A DNA stretch of 64,000 nt from Halalkaliarchaeum desulfuricum. Lineage in GTDB: Archaea; Halobacteriota; Halobacteria; Halobacteriales; Haloferacaceae. The position numbers and the translations under genes are program-made. Shown here in pieces: positions 26,129 through 35,555 of this stretch. The notes beneath the pieces were generated by a model that had not been told where the DNA came from, searched no databases, and saw only the letters and a program-made list of their open reading frames with translations. The stretch covers positions 744,001-808,000 of the forward strand of contig NZ_CP025066.1 of NCBI RefSeq assembly GCF_002952775.1. Direction: 5' to 3'. Numbering within the stretch: the first letter of the stretch is position 1; each line of letters starts with the position of its first letter.

Positions 26129-26422
26129 TTACGCTACTTGAGCTACCTCGGGGGTGACATACTGGTTTTCCCACTCCCGGCGGGCGTTGAGTTCCCGCTC
26201 CCCGCGCTGGGTAATTACGTACAGGTTCGTCCGTTTGTCTTTCTGTCCCTTCTCGACGAGTCCCTTCTCGACGAGGGTGTCGAGGTTGGGGTACAGGTGG
26301 CCCTGGTTTATTTCGCTATCGTAGTAGTCCTCTATTTCATCTTTGATCGAGAGGCCGTGTGGTTCTTTTAGCCCCGCTATCGCGATCAGCAAGTCGCGCT
26401 GGAATCCAGTCAAGTCGTGCAT
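26129..26422 (-). CDS. PadR-family transcriptional regulator
   Basis: Protein of 97 residues, about the size of haloarchaeal PadR proteins. The winged helix is visible: LTGFQRDLLIAIAGLKEPHGLSIKDEIEDYY, then INQGHLYPNLDTLVEKGLVEKGQKDKRTNLYVITQRGERELNARREW. The LYPNLDTLVEKGLVEK recognition-helix/wing segment is diagnostic. ATG 26422 (MHDLTGFQ) is preferred over the longer frame. It may control itself or the nearby membrane protein gene; no operator is evident. Confidence 0.9.
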   Translation of the reverse strand: MHDLTGFQRDLLIAIAGLKEPHGLSIKDEIEDYYDSEINQGHLYPNLDTLVEKGLVEKGQKDKRTNLYVITQRGERELNARREWENQYVTPEVAQVA

Positions 26423-26618
26423 ACACAATGTTAACGATAGCCACAATATAGTTAGTATCCCTTGACTTACCATGTTATTTAAGTGAAGGGTGGAAGTCGA
26501 CGCAGGCTGATGTCGAGATCACCCCAGCCCCGTTCGCGGAGGGCAGCGCCGCCATTCGCTTCCGGAGACCGGGACCTCCGCCGGGAGGATAGTAACCGGT
26601 CCGACCGGCAGACCAGTC

Positions 26619-27080
26619 TCAGCGGAACGGAACGCCGGTCGCGAGCATCGCGACGGAAAGTGCCGACAGGACTGCGATCGCCGAGGCAATATAAAAGAGG
26701 CGCAGGTTCGCGTCCACCGACTCCTGCAGCCGTCCGCCGTCGAGGTCACTATGAAGTTTCCCGGCTCCGGCCTCGATCACGCCAGCCAGCGCGAGCCACA
26801 ATACGACTTTCCCGATTACCAGCCACCCGTCAGTCGTGTACAGCAACCGGTCGACAGTGTACAGATTTACACCCATCAAAATCCCCGACAGCAACAAGAG
26901 CAGAGCGCTCACGCGCGTCACCATGGTCAACTTGTCGAGAAGAGTCTCCAGAGAATCCCGACCCAGCGTCCCCTCGCGAGCCGACGGGAGCACTGCGTAG
27001 GTGAAATAGAGGACAGTTCCAACCCAGAGCATCGCGAACAGGTTGTGCAAGAACACCATCGCGGTGGCGAGAATTGACAT
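26619..27080 (-). CDS. Four-helix membrane protein (CopD/DUF2269-like)
   Basis: Protein of 153 residues with four hydrophobic segments (about 5-28, 57-72, 84-104, 128-150). The N-terminus MVFLHNLFAMLWVGTVLYFTYAVLP has a His and a GT pattern seen in CopD-like and related heme or copper membrane proteins. The conserved His10 and central acid residues suit that group. Function is uncertain. It is divergent from the carbonic anhydrase gene. Confidence 0.65.
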   Translation of the reverse strand: MSILATAMVFLHNLFAMLWVGTVLYFTYAVLPSAREGTLGRDSLETLLDKLTMVTRVSALLLLLSGILMGVNLYTVDRLLYTTDGWLVIGKVVLWLALAGVIEAGAGKLHSDLDGGRLQESVDANLRLFYIASAIAVLSALSVAMLATGVPFR

Positions 27081-27232
27081 ACTGCTACTGATTCATCGAC
27101 ACTCATCAATGTTGTCACATCTGACCGTAATGCGTCCACGGTTCGACGTGCGACAGCCACACGCACGAGACTGCAGCCGGGAAAACCCCGGTATGAAGGA
27201 AGTAAAAGGGGCTAGAGATCCCACCATCAGGT

Positions 27233-27979
27233 ATGCCCGAAACCACCCTGGCAGAACTGCTTGAACGCAACGCCCGCCACGTCGACTCGCTTCCGGAGGG
27301 ATACTTCTCGACGGTCGAATCCGAACAGGAACCCGCCGCAGTCTCCGTCTGTTGTTCCGATTCCCGCGTGTCCCAAGAAGGCATGTGGGACGTCACCGAA
27401 CCCGGATTCCTGTTTACCCCGAGTACGATCGGCAACCAGGTGTGGGACCGACACGACGAAAATCTCGTCGTCGACGGCAGCGTCCTGTACCCGGTGAAAC
27501 ACACGGACACCGGCGTGATTCTGGTCGTCGGACACACCGGCTGCGGTGCGGTGACTGCGGCCCTGGATGCGGTTCGACGGCGTCTAGGAGACGGACGGGA
27601 CCTCACAAACGGAAGCCACGAACGGGCAAACGAGGGCGAAGACGCCGACGAAGCACCCGGGATAACCAAGTGGGTCGACCTCCTGGCTCCAGTCATCAAG
27701 GACGGGCTTTCCGACGACCGAATCGATCCAGATAGGGAGGTAAGCCTCGTCGATCAACTCGTCGAGTACAACGTCGACAGGCAGATACAGTTCCTGCTCC
27801 AAAGTGACGACGTTCCCGACGACGAAACGGTGTACGGATTCGTCTACGATTTTCAGGGAGTGTACGGCGACGACCGTGGACGGGCGTACCTGGTCAACGC
27901 CGACGGGGAGACGGAACTAGACACGCTTCGGGCGCTGGCCCCTGATGCGTTCGCCGACCAGGTTGCGCGCCTTCTTTGA
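27233..27979 (+). CDS. Beta-class carbonic anhydrase
   Basis: Zinc enzyme interconverting CO2 and bicarbonate, 248 residues. Zinc ligands and the Asp-Arg dyad are visible: CSDSRVS (Cys41, Asp43, Arg45) and GHTGCGAV (His101, Cys104). The segment 105-165 holds an acidic insertion typical of halophilic versions. It starts at ATG 27233 with a TATA-like AAGTAAAAGG about 25-30 nt upstream. It is convergent with the PQQ-type dehydrogenase gene, whose stop lies 15 nt beyond. Confidence 0.93.
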   Translation: MPETTLAELLERNARHVDSLPEGYFSTVESEQEPAAVSVCCSDSRVSQEGMWDVTEPGFLFTPSTIGNQVWDRHDENLVVDGSVLYPVKHTDTGVILVVGHTGCGAVTAALDAVRRRLGDGRDLTNGSHERANEGEDADEAPGITKWVDLLAPVIKDGLSDDRIDPDREVSLVDQLVEYNVDRQIQFLLQSDDVPDDETVYGFVYDFQGVYGDDRGRAYLVNADGETELDTLRALAPDAFADQVARLL

Positions 27980-27994
27980 CGACGGGACCGCTCC

Positions 27995-29302
27995 TCACGC
28001 CGGATCGATCCGGACGATCACGTCGTCGGTTTCCCGCGGGAATTCGTCGTCTACTTCCGGCCTGATCGGTCCGGTGGTGTTCGACGTGAGCAGATACACC
28101 GATCCGTCGGGACCGGGGGCGGCGTGTCGGATCCGGCCGTACTCGTTTTCGTACAGTTCGTGACGCACGGCCAGCCGACGGTCGTCGAGCCACTCGTCGT
28201 CGTGAACCTCGGCGGCGTCTTCGGGTGGGCGTTGCTCTCCATCGAGGAACCGAAACAGATGCAACCGGTGTGAGATCAACCCCCCGAGCATGAACGTCCC
28301 CTCCCACTCCGGAATGGCGTCGGCGTCGTACACCGATCCGCCTGAGGGCGCCCAGGTGTTCTCGAGCCCGGAGGAGGCGACCGGCTTCGCGAAATCGTGC
28401 TCCAGGTACGATTCGTACTCGTCGTCTGCGGGACCGTTCCGTGCGACGTTCCAGCCGTAATCTTCCCCCTCCTGCAGCAGGTGGAGTTCGTCCCGCTGTG
28501 CCGGACCGTGTTCGGCGACGACCGGCGTCCCGTCCGGAAGCCAGTCGATTCCCTGTGGATTCCGGTGGCCGTGGGTGACCGTCCGGGGATCCCCGCCGTC
28601 GATATCCGCGCCGGCCGGCTCCCCATCGGGCGTAATCCGCAACACGGCGCCGCCCAGCGACGCCGGATCGCGGGCGAGTTCCTGCTGGCCACCGGTGCCG
28701 GCCAGGATCCAGAGTCGATCCTCCGGCCCGAAGGCGATCCGTCCCCCGTTGTGGATGTGTCTCCCCGGGATGTCGTCGACGAGGATCTCGATCTCCGGGG
28801 CGTCGTCCGTAGCGTCGTACCGGACTACCCGATTGGTGTGATCCTCGGCCTCCCCCGGCTCGCCCACGGTATAATAGACGTACACGTACGGCTCGTCGGG
28901 GTAGTCTGGATGCAGATCGATTCCCTGTGCGCCGGCCTCCCAGCTGCTGACGAACCCCGGGAGGTCGACCGGTTCGACCGGGAGCTCCTCGGGTTCTGCG
29001 GGGCCGCCCTCCGCAAGAACCTCCACTGGACCGCGCCGGATCCGTCCGACGCGTTCGGTGAAGAACACCTCGCCAGTCCCCGAGAAGACGATATCCCACG
29101 GGAGTTCGAGGTTTTGCATCGTCACCGTCTCGGTCACGTCGGCCCCGAGCGCCGAGATCGCTTCGGGGAGGTCCTCGTCGACGCCGTCGTCCCCGTTCGG
29201 TCCGACCGCCTCGTCCGCACCGTCCAGCGCTTCCGTACAGCCGGCGACGGTCGGGAGGAGCGCTGTTCCCGCAGCAACGGCCAGATACCGCCTTCGGTTC
29301 AT
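27995..29302 (-). CDS. PQQ-dependent sugar dehydrogenase-like lipoprotein
   Basis: Protein of 435 residues. MNRRRYLAVAAGTALLPTVAGC is a Tat-type signal with a lipobox Cys at 22. The mature part is a six-bladed beta-propeller like soluble aldose/glucose dehydrogenase: NLELPWDIVFSGTGEVFFTERVGRIRR, HNGGRIAFGPEDRLWILAG, HGHRNPQGIDWLPDGTPVVAEHGP. His residues in the latter are the usual PQQ-site catalytic positions. It oxidises aldose sugars at the cell surface if PQQ is available; no PQQ biosynthesis gene is in the window. Confidence 0.88.
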   Translation of the reverse strand: MNRRRYLAVAAGTALLPTVAGCTEALDGADEAVGPNGDDGVDEDLPEAISALGADVTETVTMQNLELPWDIVFSGTGEVFFTERVGRIRRGPVEVLAEGGPAEPEELPVEPVDLPGFVSSWEAGAQGIDLHPDYPDEPYVYVYYTVGEPGEAEDHTNRVVRYDATDDAPEIEILVDDIPGRHIHNGGRIAFGPEDRLWILAGTGGQQELARDPASLGGAVLRITPDGEPAGADIDGGDPRTVTHGHRNPQGIDWLPDGTPVVAEHGPAQRDELHLLQEGEDYGWNVARNGPADDEYESYLEHDFAKPVASSGLENTWAPSGGSVYDADAIPEWEGTFMLGGLISHRLHLFRFLDGEQRPPEDAAEVHDDEWLDDRRLAVRHELYENEYGRIRHAAPGPDGSVYLLTSNTTGPIRPEVDDEFPRETDDVIVRIDPA

Positions 29303-29443
29303 GGTTTGACGAGGAGTAGTGACGGAGCCCCATCACGTTTGGGGCTCGATCGGCTTCCCGTCCCCGGACGGCGGCTCGGGAACAGACGACCGAACCTGTC
29401 GATCCGCCGACAGCGTTAATCGTATTCAGTCCCTTGTCAACCC

Positions 29444-30643
29444 ATGACAATCGCCCGCCACGAGAGGGGATTACGGGCGGACGTGCGGGCGCTGCTCTCG
29501 CAAGTCCACCCCGTTTTTATGCTGCCGCCGCTTGCCGCCTCGTGGTTCGGCGCCGTCGTGGCCGGCGAGTTCTCGGTCGGGATCGGCGCCGTGCACATGG
29601 CGGCGATGTTTTTCGCAGTGTACACCGCTCACGTGAAGGACGGCTACGTCGACTACTACCGTCGCGGCGAGGACGACGACCACCCGATGACGGTTCGCGG
29701 ATGTCGAGTCGCGCTCGTCGGAGCGACTGTCGGCTTCGTGATCTGTACCGCAGTGCTCGGGATCGTCGTCGGGGTCGGTGCAGCGCTCGTCACGCTCCCG
29801 GTCTGGTTCATCGGCTACCTGCACGCCCCGCAACTCGACACCAATCCCATCACGGCGACGCTCGGCTATCCGGTCGGGATCGCGCTTGCGATCCTGGGCG
29901 GATTTTACGTTCAGACGACCGCAGTGACCCCGACAGCCCTGGGATTCGCGCTGGTGTTCCTGGTGACGCTTGCGGGAGTGAAAGTCATCGACGACGAGCA
30001 GGACTACGCGTACGATCGGTCGATCGAGAAGCGAACGGTTGCGGTGCTGTTGAATCCGGTTCGGGCACGGAGTCTGGCGCTTGGTCTCCTGTTTCTGGGA
30101 CTGGTTGGCGTTCTCTGGGGAACAGTTGGCGGCCTGTTCCCCCCGTCAGCTCCGGCGGGGGCACTCGCGTTCGGGTCAGTCGTACTCGTCGCCCGGCGGG
30201 CCCAGCCCACACTGGCGACGATGCTGCTGGTCCGGGGGGCGTACGTCTTCCTCGCGGTGTTGATCGTGTCGGTGTGGTTTCGACCGCTTTCGGGAACCCC
30301 GCTCCCCGACATCACGGTGCTGGGCCCCTACACGTATCTCGCCACGGAGGTGCTCTTCGGGGCGATCGCGTTCGGACTGCTGTACTACGCCGACGCATTC
30401 CGCAGCGCGGCCCGAACGATCGCGGCCCTGTACCCGATCGCGTATCTCTGGGACTGGTATACACTCGAGGTCGGCGTCTTCGAGATCACGATGCGAACCG
30501 GCTACGACCTGTTCGGAATTCCGATCGAGGAGCACCTGTTCATGATCGTCGTCCCGGCGCTCGTGGTGGGTTTCCACGAGACGATCGAGAAGGTTTCTGC
30601 GGTGCCGGACGACGGTTCGCCGCGGAAAGACGTCGGGGAGTGA
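29444..30643 (+). CDS. UbiA-like prenyltransferase fused to a lycopene-cyclase domain
   Basis: Membrane protein of 399 residues. The first 280 or so look like a UbiA-superfamily prenyltransferase: Asp-rich motif 1 is VKDGYVDYYRRGED (about 64-77) and motif 2 is VIDDEQDYAYDRSIEKRTV (about 182-200). The last 110 residues match the three-helix lycopene beta-cyclase domain: YPIAYLWDWYTLEVGVFEITMRTG, then GIPIEEHLFMIVVPA. Haloarchaeal UbiA-type enzymes elongate lycopene towards bacterioruberin, so a carotenoid role is plausible. The product is inferred. It runs into a decayed symporter gene on the other strand. Confidence 0.8.
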   Translation: MTIARHERGLRADVRALLSQVHPVFMLPPLAASWFGAVVAGEFSVGIGAVHMAAMFFAVYTAHVKDGYVDYYRRGEDDDHPMTVRGCRVALVGATVGFVICTAVLGIVVGVGAALVTLPVWFIGYLHAPQLDTNPITATLGYPVGIALAILGGFYVQTTAVTPTALGFALVFLVTLAGVKVIDDEQDYAYDRSIEKRTVAVLLNPVRARSLALGLLFLGLVGVLWGTVGGLFPPSAPAGALAFGSVVLVARRAQPTLATMLLVRGAYVFLAVLIVSVWFRPLSGTPLPDITVLGPYTYLATEVLFGAIAFGLLYYADAFRSAARTIAALYPIAYLWDWYTLEVGVFEITMRTGYDLFGIPIEEHLFMIVVPALVVGFHETIEKVSAVPDDGSPRKDVGE

Positions 30644-30663
30644 TCGGTCCGTTCGCCTCGAGT

Positions 30664-31290
30664 TTCCGTAAACGCAGTCAGCATGGCGTCCTTCGCTCCG
30701 CCGAATGACGCGATCGGTGATTGCCCGAGGATCCCGATCGTCATCACCCCGAGGTACGTGACGCTCATGCGGATGAGAATTCCGATCGCGATCACGGCCA
30801 CCAGGGCCCCGAGCTGGACGACGCCCCCGAGTCCCTCGGTGCCGATCGAGGCGGCCATCAACGCGAAGACGTGGCTGACGCCGTACTCCATCACGCCCCA
30901 GACGATTTTGAAAAGCGCCTGTGTTGCGGCACCGACGAACTCGAAGAACCCATCGATCGCGTCCTCGACCGAGTCCTCGGTCGCCGCCTCGCGGACCATC
31001 GATAGCGCCAACCCGAAGAGGACCACAACGAAGATCGTCGCGAGGATGTCGCCTTCGGCCATCGCCGCGATCGGGTTCCGCGGAACGATGCCAAACATCA
31101 CCTCCCCGACAGTCGGCGGCGTGGCCTCCCGGGCCTCCCCGCCCGTGAACTCGACTGCGCGTCCCGGATCGAACAGGTTTGCGACCGCGAGACCGATGAC
31201 GGCGGCGACCGTGGTCGTCACGACGTACAGGCCGACGGTGAGTCCACCGACCTTTCCGAGCTTCGAAGGAGTCAGTTTGCCGACGGGGAA
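30664..31290 (-). pseudogene. Fragment of an SDF (dicarboxylate/amino acid:cation) symporter
   Basis: Homology to GltP/DctA-type symporters begins at FPVGKLTPSKLGKVGGL (31290) and runs to SFGGAKDAMLTAF (about 30664). The first helices are missing, with an in-frame stop just upstream at about 31291. The C-terminal part, including the substrate- and Na-binding helices, is missing as well. What remains is about 209 codons of uninterrupted frame. The 3' cut lies beside the UbiA/lycopene-cyclase gene. It is a truncated remnant, not a functional transporter. Confidence 0.82.
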
Positions 31291-31415
31291 TCAAGCGCTG
31301 TCGCTATCGGTGAGACTCACCGGCGTCCGTGACGTGATCCCGGAAGACGAACCGGCGTAACGTATTTCGGCCAGTCGGGAGAACTGTCGCTTGCACCTTC
31401 GGAAGGTGCGTGTCC

Positions 31416-31871
31416 ATGACCGAACTGGCGCTCTCGAGCCCGGCGTTCGACGACGGCGAACGGATCCCGGAACAGTACGGATACACCGAAACGAACGTCA
31501 ACCCGCCGCTCTCGATCGACAACGTCCCCGACGACGCAGCGTCGCTGGCGCTCGTCGTGGACGATCCCGACGCGGTCGAGCCGGCCGGAAAAGTGTGGGA
31601 CCACTGGGTCGTCTGGAACGTTCCCCCCGAAACGACGACAATCCCCGAGGACTGGAACCCGACCGAGGCAGATGAGGGAACGAACGACTACGGCGAAGTC
31701 GGATACGGCGGCCCGAACCCGCCGGATCGGGAACACACCTACCGGTTCGAGCTGTATGCCCTCGACGCAACCCTCGATCTCCCGGCGAAGACGGACGCGG
31801 AGGGCCTCCGATCGGCGATGGAAGGGCACGTTCTGGATCGGGCGCTTCTCGAGGGGACGTATCCGGCCTGA
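31416..31871 (+). CDS. YbhB/YbcL-type (PEBP) protein
   Basis: Protein of 151 residues of the phosphatidylethanolamine-binding / Raf-kinase-inhibitor-like family. It has the bacterial/archaeal hallmarks SLALVVDDPDAVEP and WDHWVVWNVPPETT, plus YGGPNPPDREHTYRFELYALD. No precise role is known for the prokaryotic members. ATG 31416 is preferred over GTG 31410. It stands alone between a pseudogene and the MetE-like gene. Confidence 0.92.
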   Translation: MTELALSSPAFDDGERIPEQYGYTETNVNPPLSIDNVPDDAASLALVVDDPDAVEPAGKVWDHWVVWNVPPETTTIPEDWNPTEADEGTNDYGEVGYGGPNPPDREHTYRFELYALDATLDLPAKTDAEGLRSAMEGHVLDRALLEGTYPA

Positions 31872-32047
31872 CTGACCCGCCTGTGCGAGGCACCCGAGCC
31901 TCGCACGACGACTTTCGGATCAGTCGACCGACTCCCGGTGACGCGATACTGGACGTCCGGGCGGGTCTTCCGGCGACCTCGTCGCCAGCCCCCACTTATA
32001 AGCCTCCGGTGAAGGTACTACTGAAACGCATAATAATAAACAAAATC

Positions 32048-33175
32048 ATGCGTGATACTATTAAAACAACCCACGTCGGAAGTCTCCCCAGACCGGCCGG
32101 ACTGCGAGAACTGCTTTCCGGATCGGACACACCCGACCCCGTAGACCTGGATGCCGCCGTGACGGACGCTGTGAGGGCGGTCGTTCGCCGGCAGGCCGAA
32201 GTCGGGATCGACATCGCGAACGACGGCGAACAGGGTCGAATGGCGTATTCGGTCGGCGTGACGGACCGACTGACCGGCTACGGTGACCGGTACGCAGACC
32301 GGGAGCTACCGGCCGACCTCGCGGAGTATCCCGACTTCGCCGAGGAACTGTTCGGGGACATCGAGAACATCGGCGGTCCGGTCGCAACCGGACCGATCGA
32401 GTACGTCGGCGGGGAGGAACTCCGACACGAACTCAGTCGATTCGACGAGGCAGTCGGCGCCGAGGACGCCACCTTCTCGGGTCAGTTCCACACCGCCCCG
32501 TCGCCGGGGGCGGTGCTCAGGTTCACCGAATCCGAGTACCACGACTCGATCGAGTCGTACCTCTTCGACCTCGCCGACGCGCTCGCGACCGAGTACGAAC
32601 TGATCGTCGAATCGGGTCGGACGTTGCAAATCGACGCTCCCGAGCTGCTGGCCGCCTTTACGATCACCTACAGGGACGCCGGTCTCGAGGAGTTCCGCGA
32701 GGCCATCCGGACGTACGTGGAGGCCATAAACCGGGCGCTGTCTGACGTCGATGCGGACGAGATCCGCCTCCACGCCTGTTGGGGGAACTATCCCGGACCA
32801 CACCACCACGACGTCGACCTCGTGGACGTGATCTCCGAGTTCTACGAGGCCGACGTGGGCGGGCTGATTGTCGAGGGTGCGAACCCGCGACACCAGCACG
32901 CCTTCGAGGCGTTCGTGGAGCATCCCCTGCCGGACGGCTGGACACTGGTTCCGGGGGTGATCGACGTCAAGACGAACGTCGTCGAACATCCCGAGGTGGT
33001 GGCCAACCGCCTGGAACGCTTCGCCGACGCGGTCGACGATCTCTCCCGGCTCATGGCCGCCCCCGACTGCGGGTTCGAGACGGTGCTCGGCGCGGACTTC
33101 GTCCACCCCGAAATCGCCTGGAAGAAGCTCGAGTCGCTCGTCGAAGGGGCGGAAATCGCCTCCCGGCGGCTGTGA
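32048..33175 (+). CDS. MetE-like cobalamin-independent methyltransferase (C-terminal domain type)
   Basis: Protein of 375 residues with only the catalytic half of MetE, as in archaeal enzymes. It starts TTHVGSLPRP, the conserved N-terminal loop of this group. Zinc ligands are expected in LHACWGNYPG (His, Cys) and APDCGFET (Cys). Related archaeal proteins transfer a methyl group to homocysteine from an unsettled donor, and others are CoM transferases. ATG 32048 follows an AT-rich leader; the frame extends to 31883 but without homology. Confidence 0.85.
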   Translation: MRDTIKTTHVGSLPRPAGLRELLSGSDTPDPVDLDAAVTDAVRAVVRRQAEVGIDIANDGEQGRMAYSVGVTDRLTGYGDRYADRELPADLAEYPDFAEELFGDIENIGGPVATGPIEYVGGEELRHELSRFDEAVGAEDATFSGQFHTAPSPGAVLRFTESEYHDSIESYLFDLADALATEYELIVESGRTLQIDAPELLAAFTITYRDAGLEEFREAIRTYVEAINRALSDVDADEIRLHACWGNYPGPHHHDVDLVDVISEFYEADVGGLIVEGANPRHQHAFEAFVEHPLPDGWTLVPGVIDVKTNVVEHPEVVANRLERFADAVDDLSRLMAAPDCGFETVLGADFVHPEIAWKKLESLVEGAEIASRRL

Positions 33176-33199
33176 GACTCTCTTTTTTGAGGTTCGTTC

Positions 33200-34081
33200 T
33201 CACGCGTCGGGTTTCGGACGGATACCGTCGACGACGACGGGGTCACCAACCCTCAACCGCGATCCACGGCCAGCCGGCGGGACGTCGGTGTTTACCATCA
33301 CCCTGAAGAGGTGGTCGAACCGGTTGGCGTCGGTCCATTCGGGACGCGTCTCCCGCCGCTTTTCGACGAACGTTTCGCGAAATCCCGGCAGTTCCTCGCC
33401 GGTGTACGGGTCCCGTGACGGAACCACGCACCGCTGGCAGGGGTTCACCCCGTGAAGGGGAGTCTCGCCGATCCGGAACCGAACGACCTTCCCGTGATCC
33501 GCGACCAGACGGTCCTCCCAGAACGGCGGGACCCCGCCCACCTCGAGGTTGGCCCGGAATCGCAACCGGGTCTCGTGGACGTCGAACTCGAACCATTCGG
33601 CAATCTCGCGAATCGTCCCCGTCGAGATCACAGTCGGCCCCGGCCTCCCGGTGTCGTCTGGAAACCCGCCCGGGTCCCGACGACACAACCGAACCTCGAA
33701 TCCGAAGTAGTCGGCTAGCCAGTCGGCGGCGTCCTTCCGTCCCGACTCGCGGTCGAGGGCGAACTCCACGCCGGTTGCCTCGTTGGCTCCCTCCTCGTGG
33801 AGTCTGGCGGTTCGTCGGTCCGGGTCGAACGACGCCCGCAGGCGGTGGACAGCAGCAGTTCGTTTGCCGTTGACGAATTCGCCGTCGGTGTCGACGATCG
33901 CAAACTCTCGGTCGCCCGTCACCGCTCCCGGGCCGTCGTCGAGCCGGGCGGACTCCACGAAGACGGGATCCAGTGACTTGATCGGAAACTGTGCGATCCG
34001 AGTGAGGTGGGGACTCACGGTTTCCCGGTTCGATCCGATCGTCTCGTCGGCAACTGTGGAGTGCTCCGATCGATCGGGCAT
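33200..34081 (-). CDS. MOSC-domain protein (YcbX/YiiM type)
   Basis: Protein of 293 residues with an N-terminal beta-barrel MOSC_N domain (IAQFPIKSLDPVFVESARLDDGPGAVTGDREFAIVD) and a C-terminal MOSC domain. The key Cys is in NPCQRCVVPSRDPYTGEELPG. MOSC proteins bind molybdenum cofactor and reduce N-hydroxylated compounds or deliver sulfur. No partner gene is adjacent. It is divided from the convergent MetE-like gene by 24 nt. Confidence 0.88.
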   Translation of the reverse strand: MPDRSEHSTVADETIGSNRETVSPHLTRIAQFPIKSLDPVFVESARLDDGPGAVTGDREFAIVDTDGEFVNGKRTAAVHRLRASFDPDRRTARLHEEGANEATGVEFALDRESGRKDAADWLADYFGFEVRLCRRDPGGFPDDTGRPGPTVISTGTIREIAEWFEFDVHETRLRFRANLEVGGVPPFWEDRLVADHGKVVRFRIGETPLHGVNPCQRCVVPSRDPYTGEELPGFRETFVEKRRETRPEWTDANRFDHLFRVMVNTDVPPAGRGSRLRVGDPVVVDGIRPKPDA

Positions 34082-34147
34082 ACGTCACTCTCGAGCGCCG
34101 TGGAGTTATACTCGCGGCCATGGGTCGACCGCCGCCCCCCTTGCAGG

Positions 34148-35512
34148 TCACCACTCGGTGAGTGCGTCCGTGCCGTGGCCGTACACCAGCACGAGCAGGA
34201 ACGTCGCCGCGCCGGTGAGCGCGAACGCGCCGCCGACGTAGAACACCGCCCCCATGCTCACCTCGTACATGAGCCAGCCACCCAGAAGCGGCGCGATCAC
34301 GCTTCCGGGGCGCCACACGAGTTCGCGGATGCCGAAGCTCGAGGCGACGCCGCCCTCCTCGGTGCCCTCGTCTGCGAACAGCGCCATACTCGCCGGCTCC
34401 CGGAAGCTATCGGCGACCCCGAGCAATCCGGAAAGCACCAGGAGCGGAAGGAACGCCGGCGACACGTCACCCACAAGGTCGACGCGTCCGGGGACCGCCG
34501 CCTCGGAGACAACCGGGATCCACCCCGGAAACGTGATTCCGGCTACCGCACTGGGGACCGATAGCGTCAGCTGGGAGGGGAAGCCGATCGCAGCCCCGAT
34601 CCCCGGCGCGAACGGAACGAACAGGGCGACCACGCCGTAGGCCGCGCCGCCGAAGAAGACGAACAGCGCCCGGCCGTAGCCGTCCGAGAGCCGACCAGTG
34701 AACGGTTGACACACCATGTTGGTTGCCTTCTCTGCGACGACGGTGAGCGCGACCGCGAAGCCGCCGTACGCCAGCCCGCCCTGGGCGGCTGCAACCCCTG
34801 CGAAGATCGGAATCCAGGTGCGCACCAGCGTCACCGCGAAGGCGTACTGGAACCGGAACGTGGAGAGGGTGAGAATGCGGCGGTTGAGTGCCAGATCCGC
34901 AAACGGGAACCCCTCGATCCGCGTTTCGTCCGCGTCCAGAAACGCGAACGTCCCGACCCACGCAACCGTGATCAACGCCACGATAACGAGAAATATCGGC
35001 CCGAAACCGAACAGCTCGTAGAGGGTGCCGGCGCTGATGCTGCCCAGGATCGACGCGGCGAAGTTGGCGGCGTTCGCCTTCCCGATCGCGTTCGCTCGCG
35101 TGCCGACGTCGGCGAGTTGCCCCACAAGCGACAGCGTCATCAATCCGCCGCCGGTGACGGCGATCCCCTGTAGCGCCCGGATCGCGATGAACGATGCGCT
35201 CGAATCGACCTGCGGAAACAGCGCGTAGGTGATGGCGCCAAGTCCCAGGATCCCGAGCAACACCGTGCGTTTGTCGAACCGGTCGCCTGCCCACGCCAGC
35301 GGCACGACCGCGGCAGTCTGGGCCAGGGTGAACCCGGTGGTGTAGAGGCCGACGATGAGTCCGGCACCGATCGTCACGCCCAGGATCGTCGTGTCCGAGG
35401 GGTCGAGGACGTTGATGTAGTACGGCAACAGTGTGATCAGCGTAATGAACCCGAACCCTTCGGCGAACCGCGCGAGATAGAGCATCCAGAACTGCAGCCG
35501 GTCGTGGTTCAC
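34148..35512 (-). CDS. MFS transporter
   Basis: Major facilitator of 454 residues with about twelve hydrophobic helices. Motif A is WAGDRFDKRTVLL, between helices 2 and 3. The second half repeats the pattern with TGRLSDGYGRALFVFFGG. Substrate is unknown. It lies next to the decayed metal ATPase, and both may have belonged to a resistance segment; that is speculation. Confidence 0.88.
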   Translation of the reverse strand: MNHDRLQFWMLYLARFAEGFGFITLITLLPYYINVLDPSDTTILGVTIGAGLIVGLYTTGFTLAQTAAVVPLAWAGDRFDKRTVLLGILGLGAITYALFPQVDSSASFIAIRALQGIAVTGGGLMTLSLVGQLADVGTRANAIGKANAANFAASILGSISAGTLYELFGFGPIFLVIVALITVAWVGTFAFLDADETRIEGFPFADLALNRRILTLSTFRFQYAFAVTLVRTWIPIFAGVAAAQGGLAYGGFAVALTVVAEKATNMVCQPFTGRLSDGYGRALFVFFGGAAYGVVALFVPFAPGIGAAIGFPSQLTLSVPSAVAGITFPGWIPVVSEAAVPGRVDLVGDVSPAFLPLLVLSGLLGVADSFREPASMALFADEGTEEGGVASSFGIRELVWRPGSVIAPLLGGWLMYEVSMGAVFYVGGAFALTGAATFLLVLVYGHGTDALTEW

Positions 35513-35555
35513 AGGTCGATTTCCGGAAGTTCGAACATACGTATTTCGAATCGCA

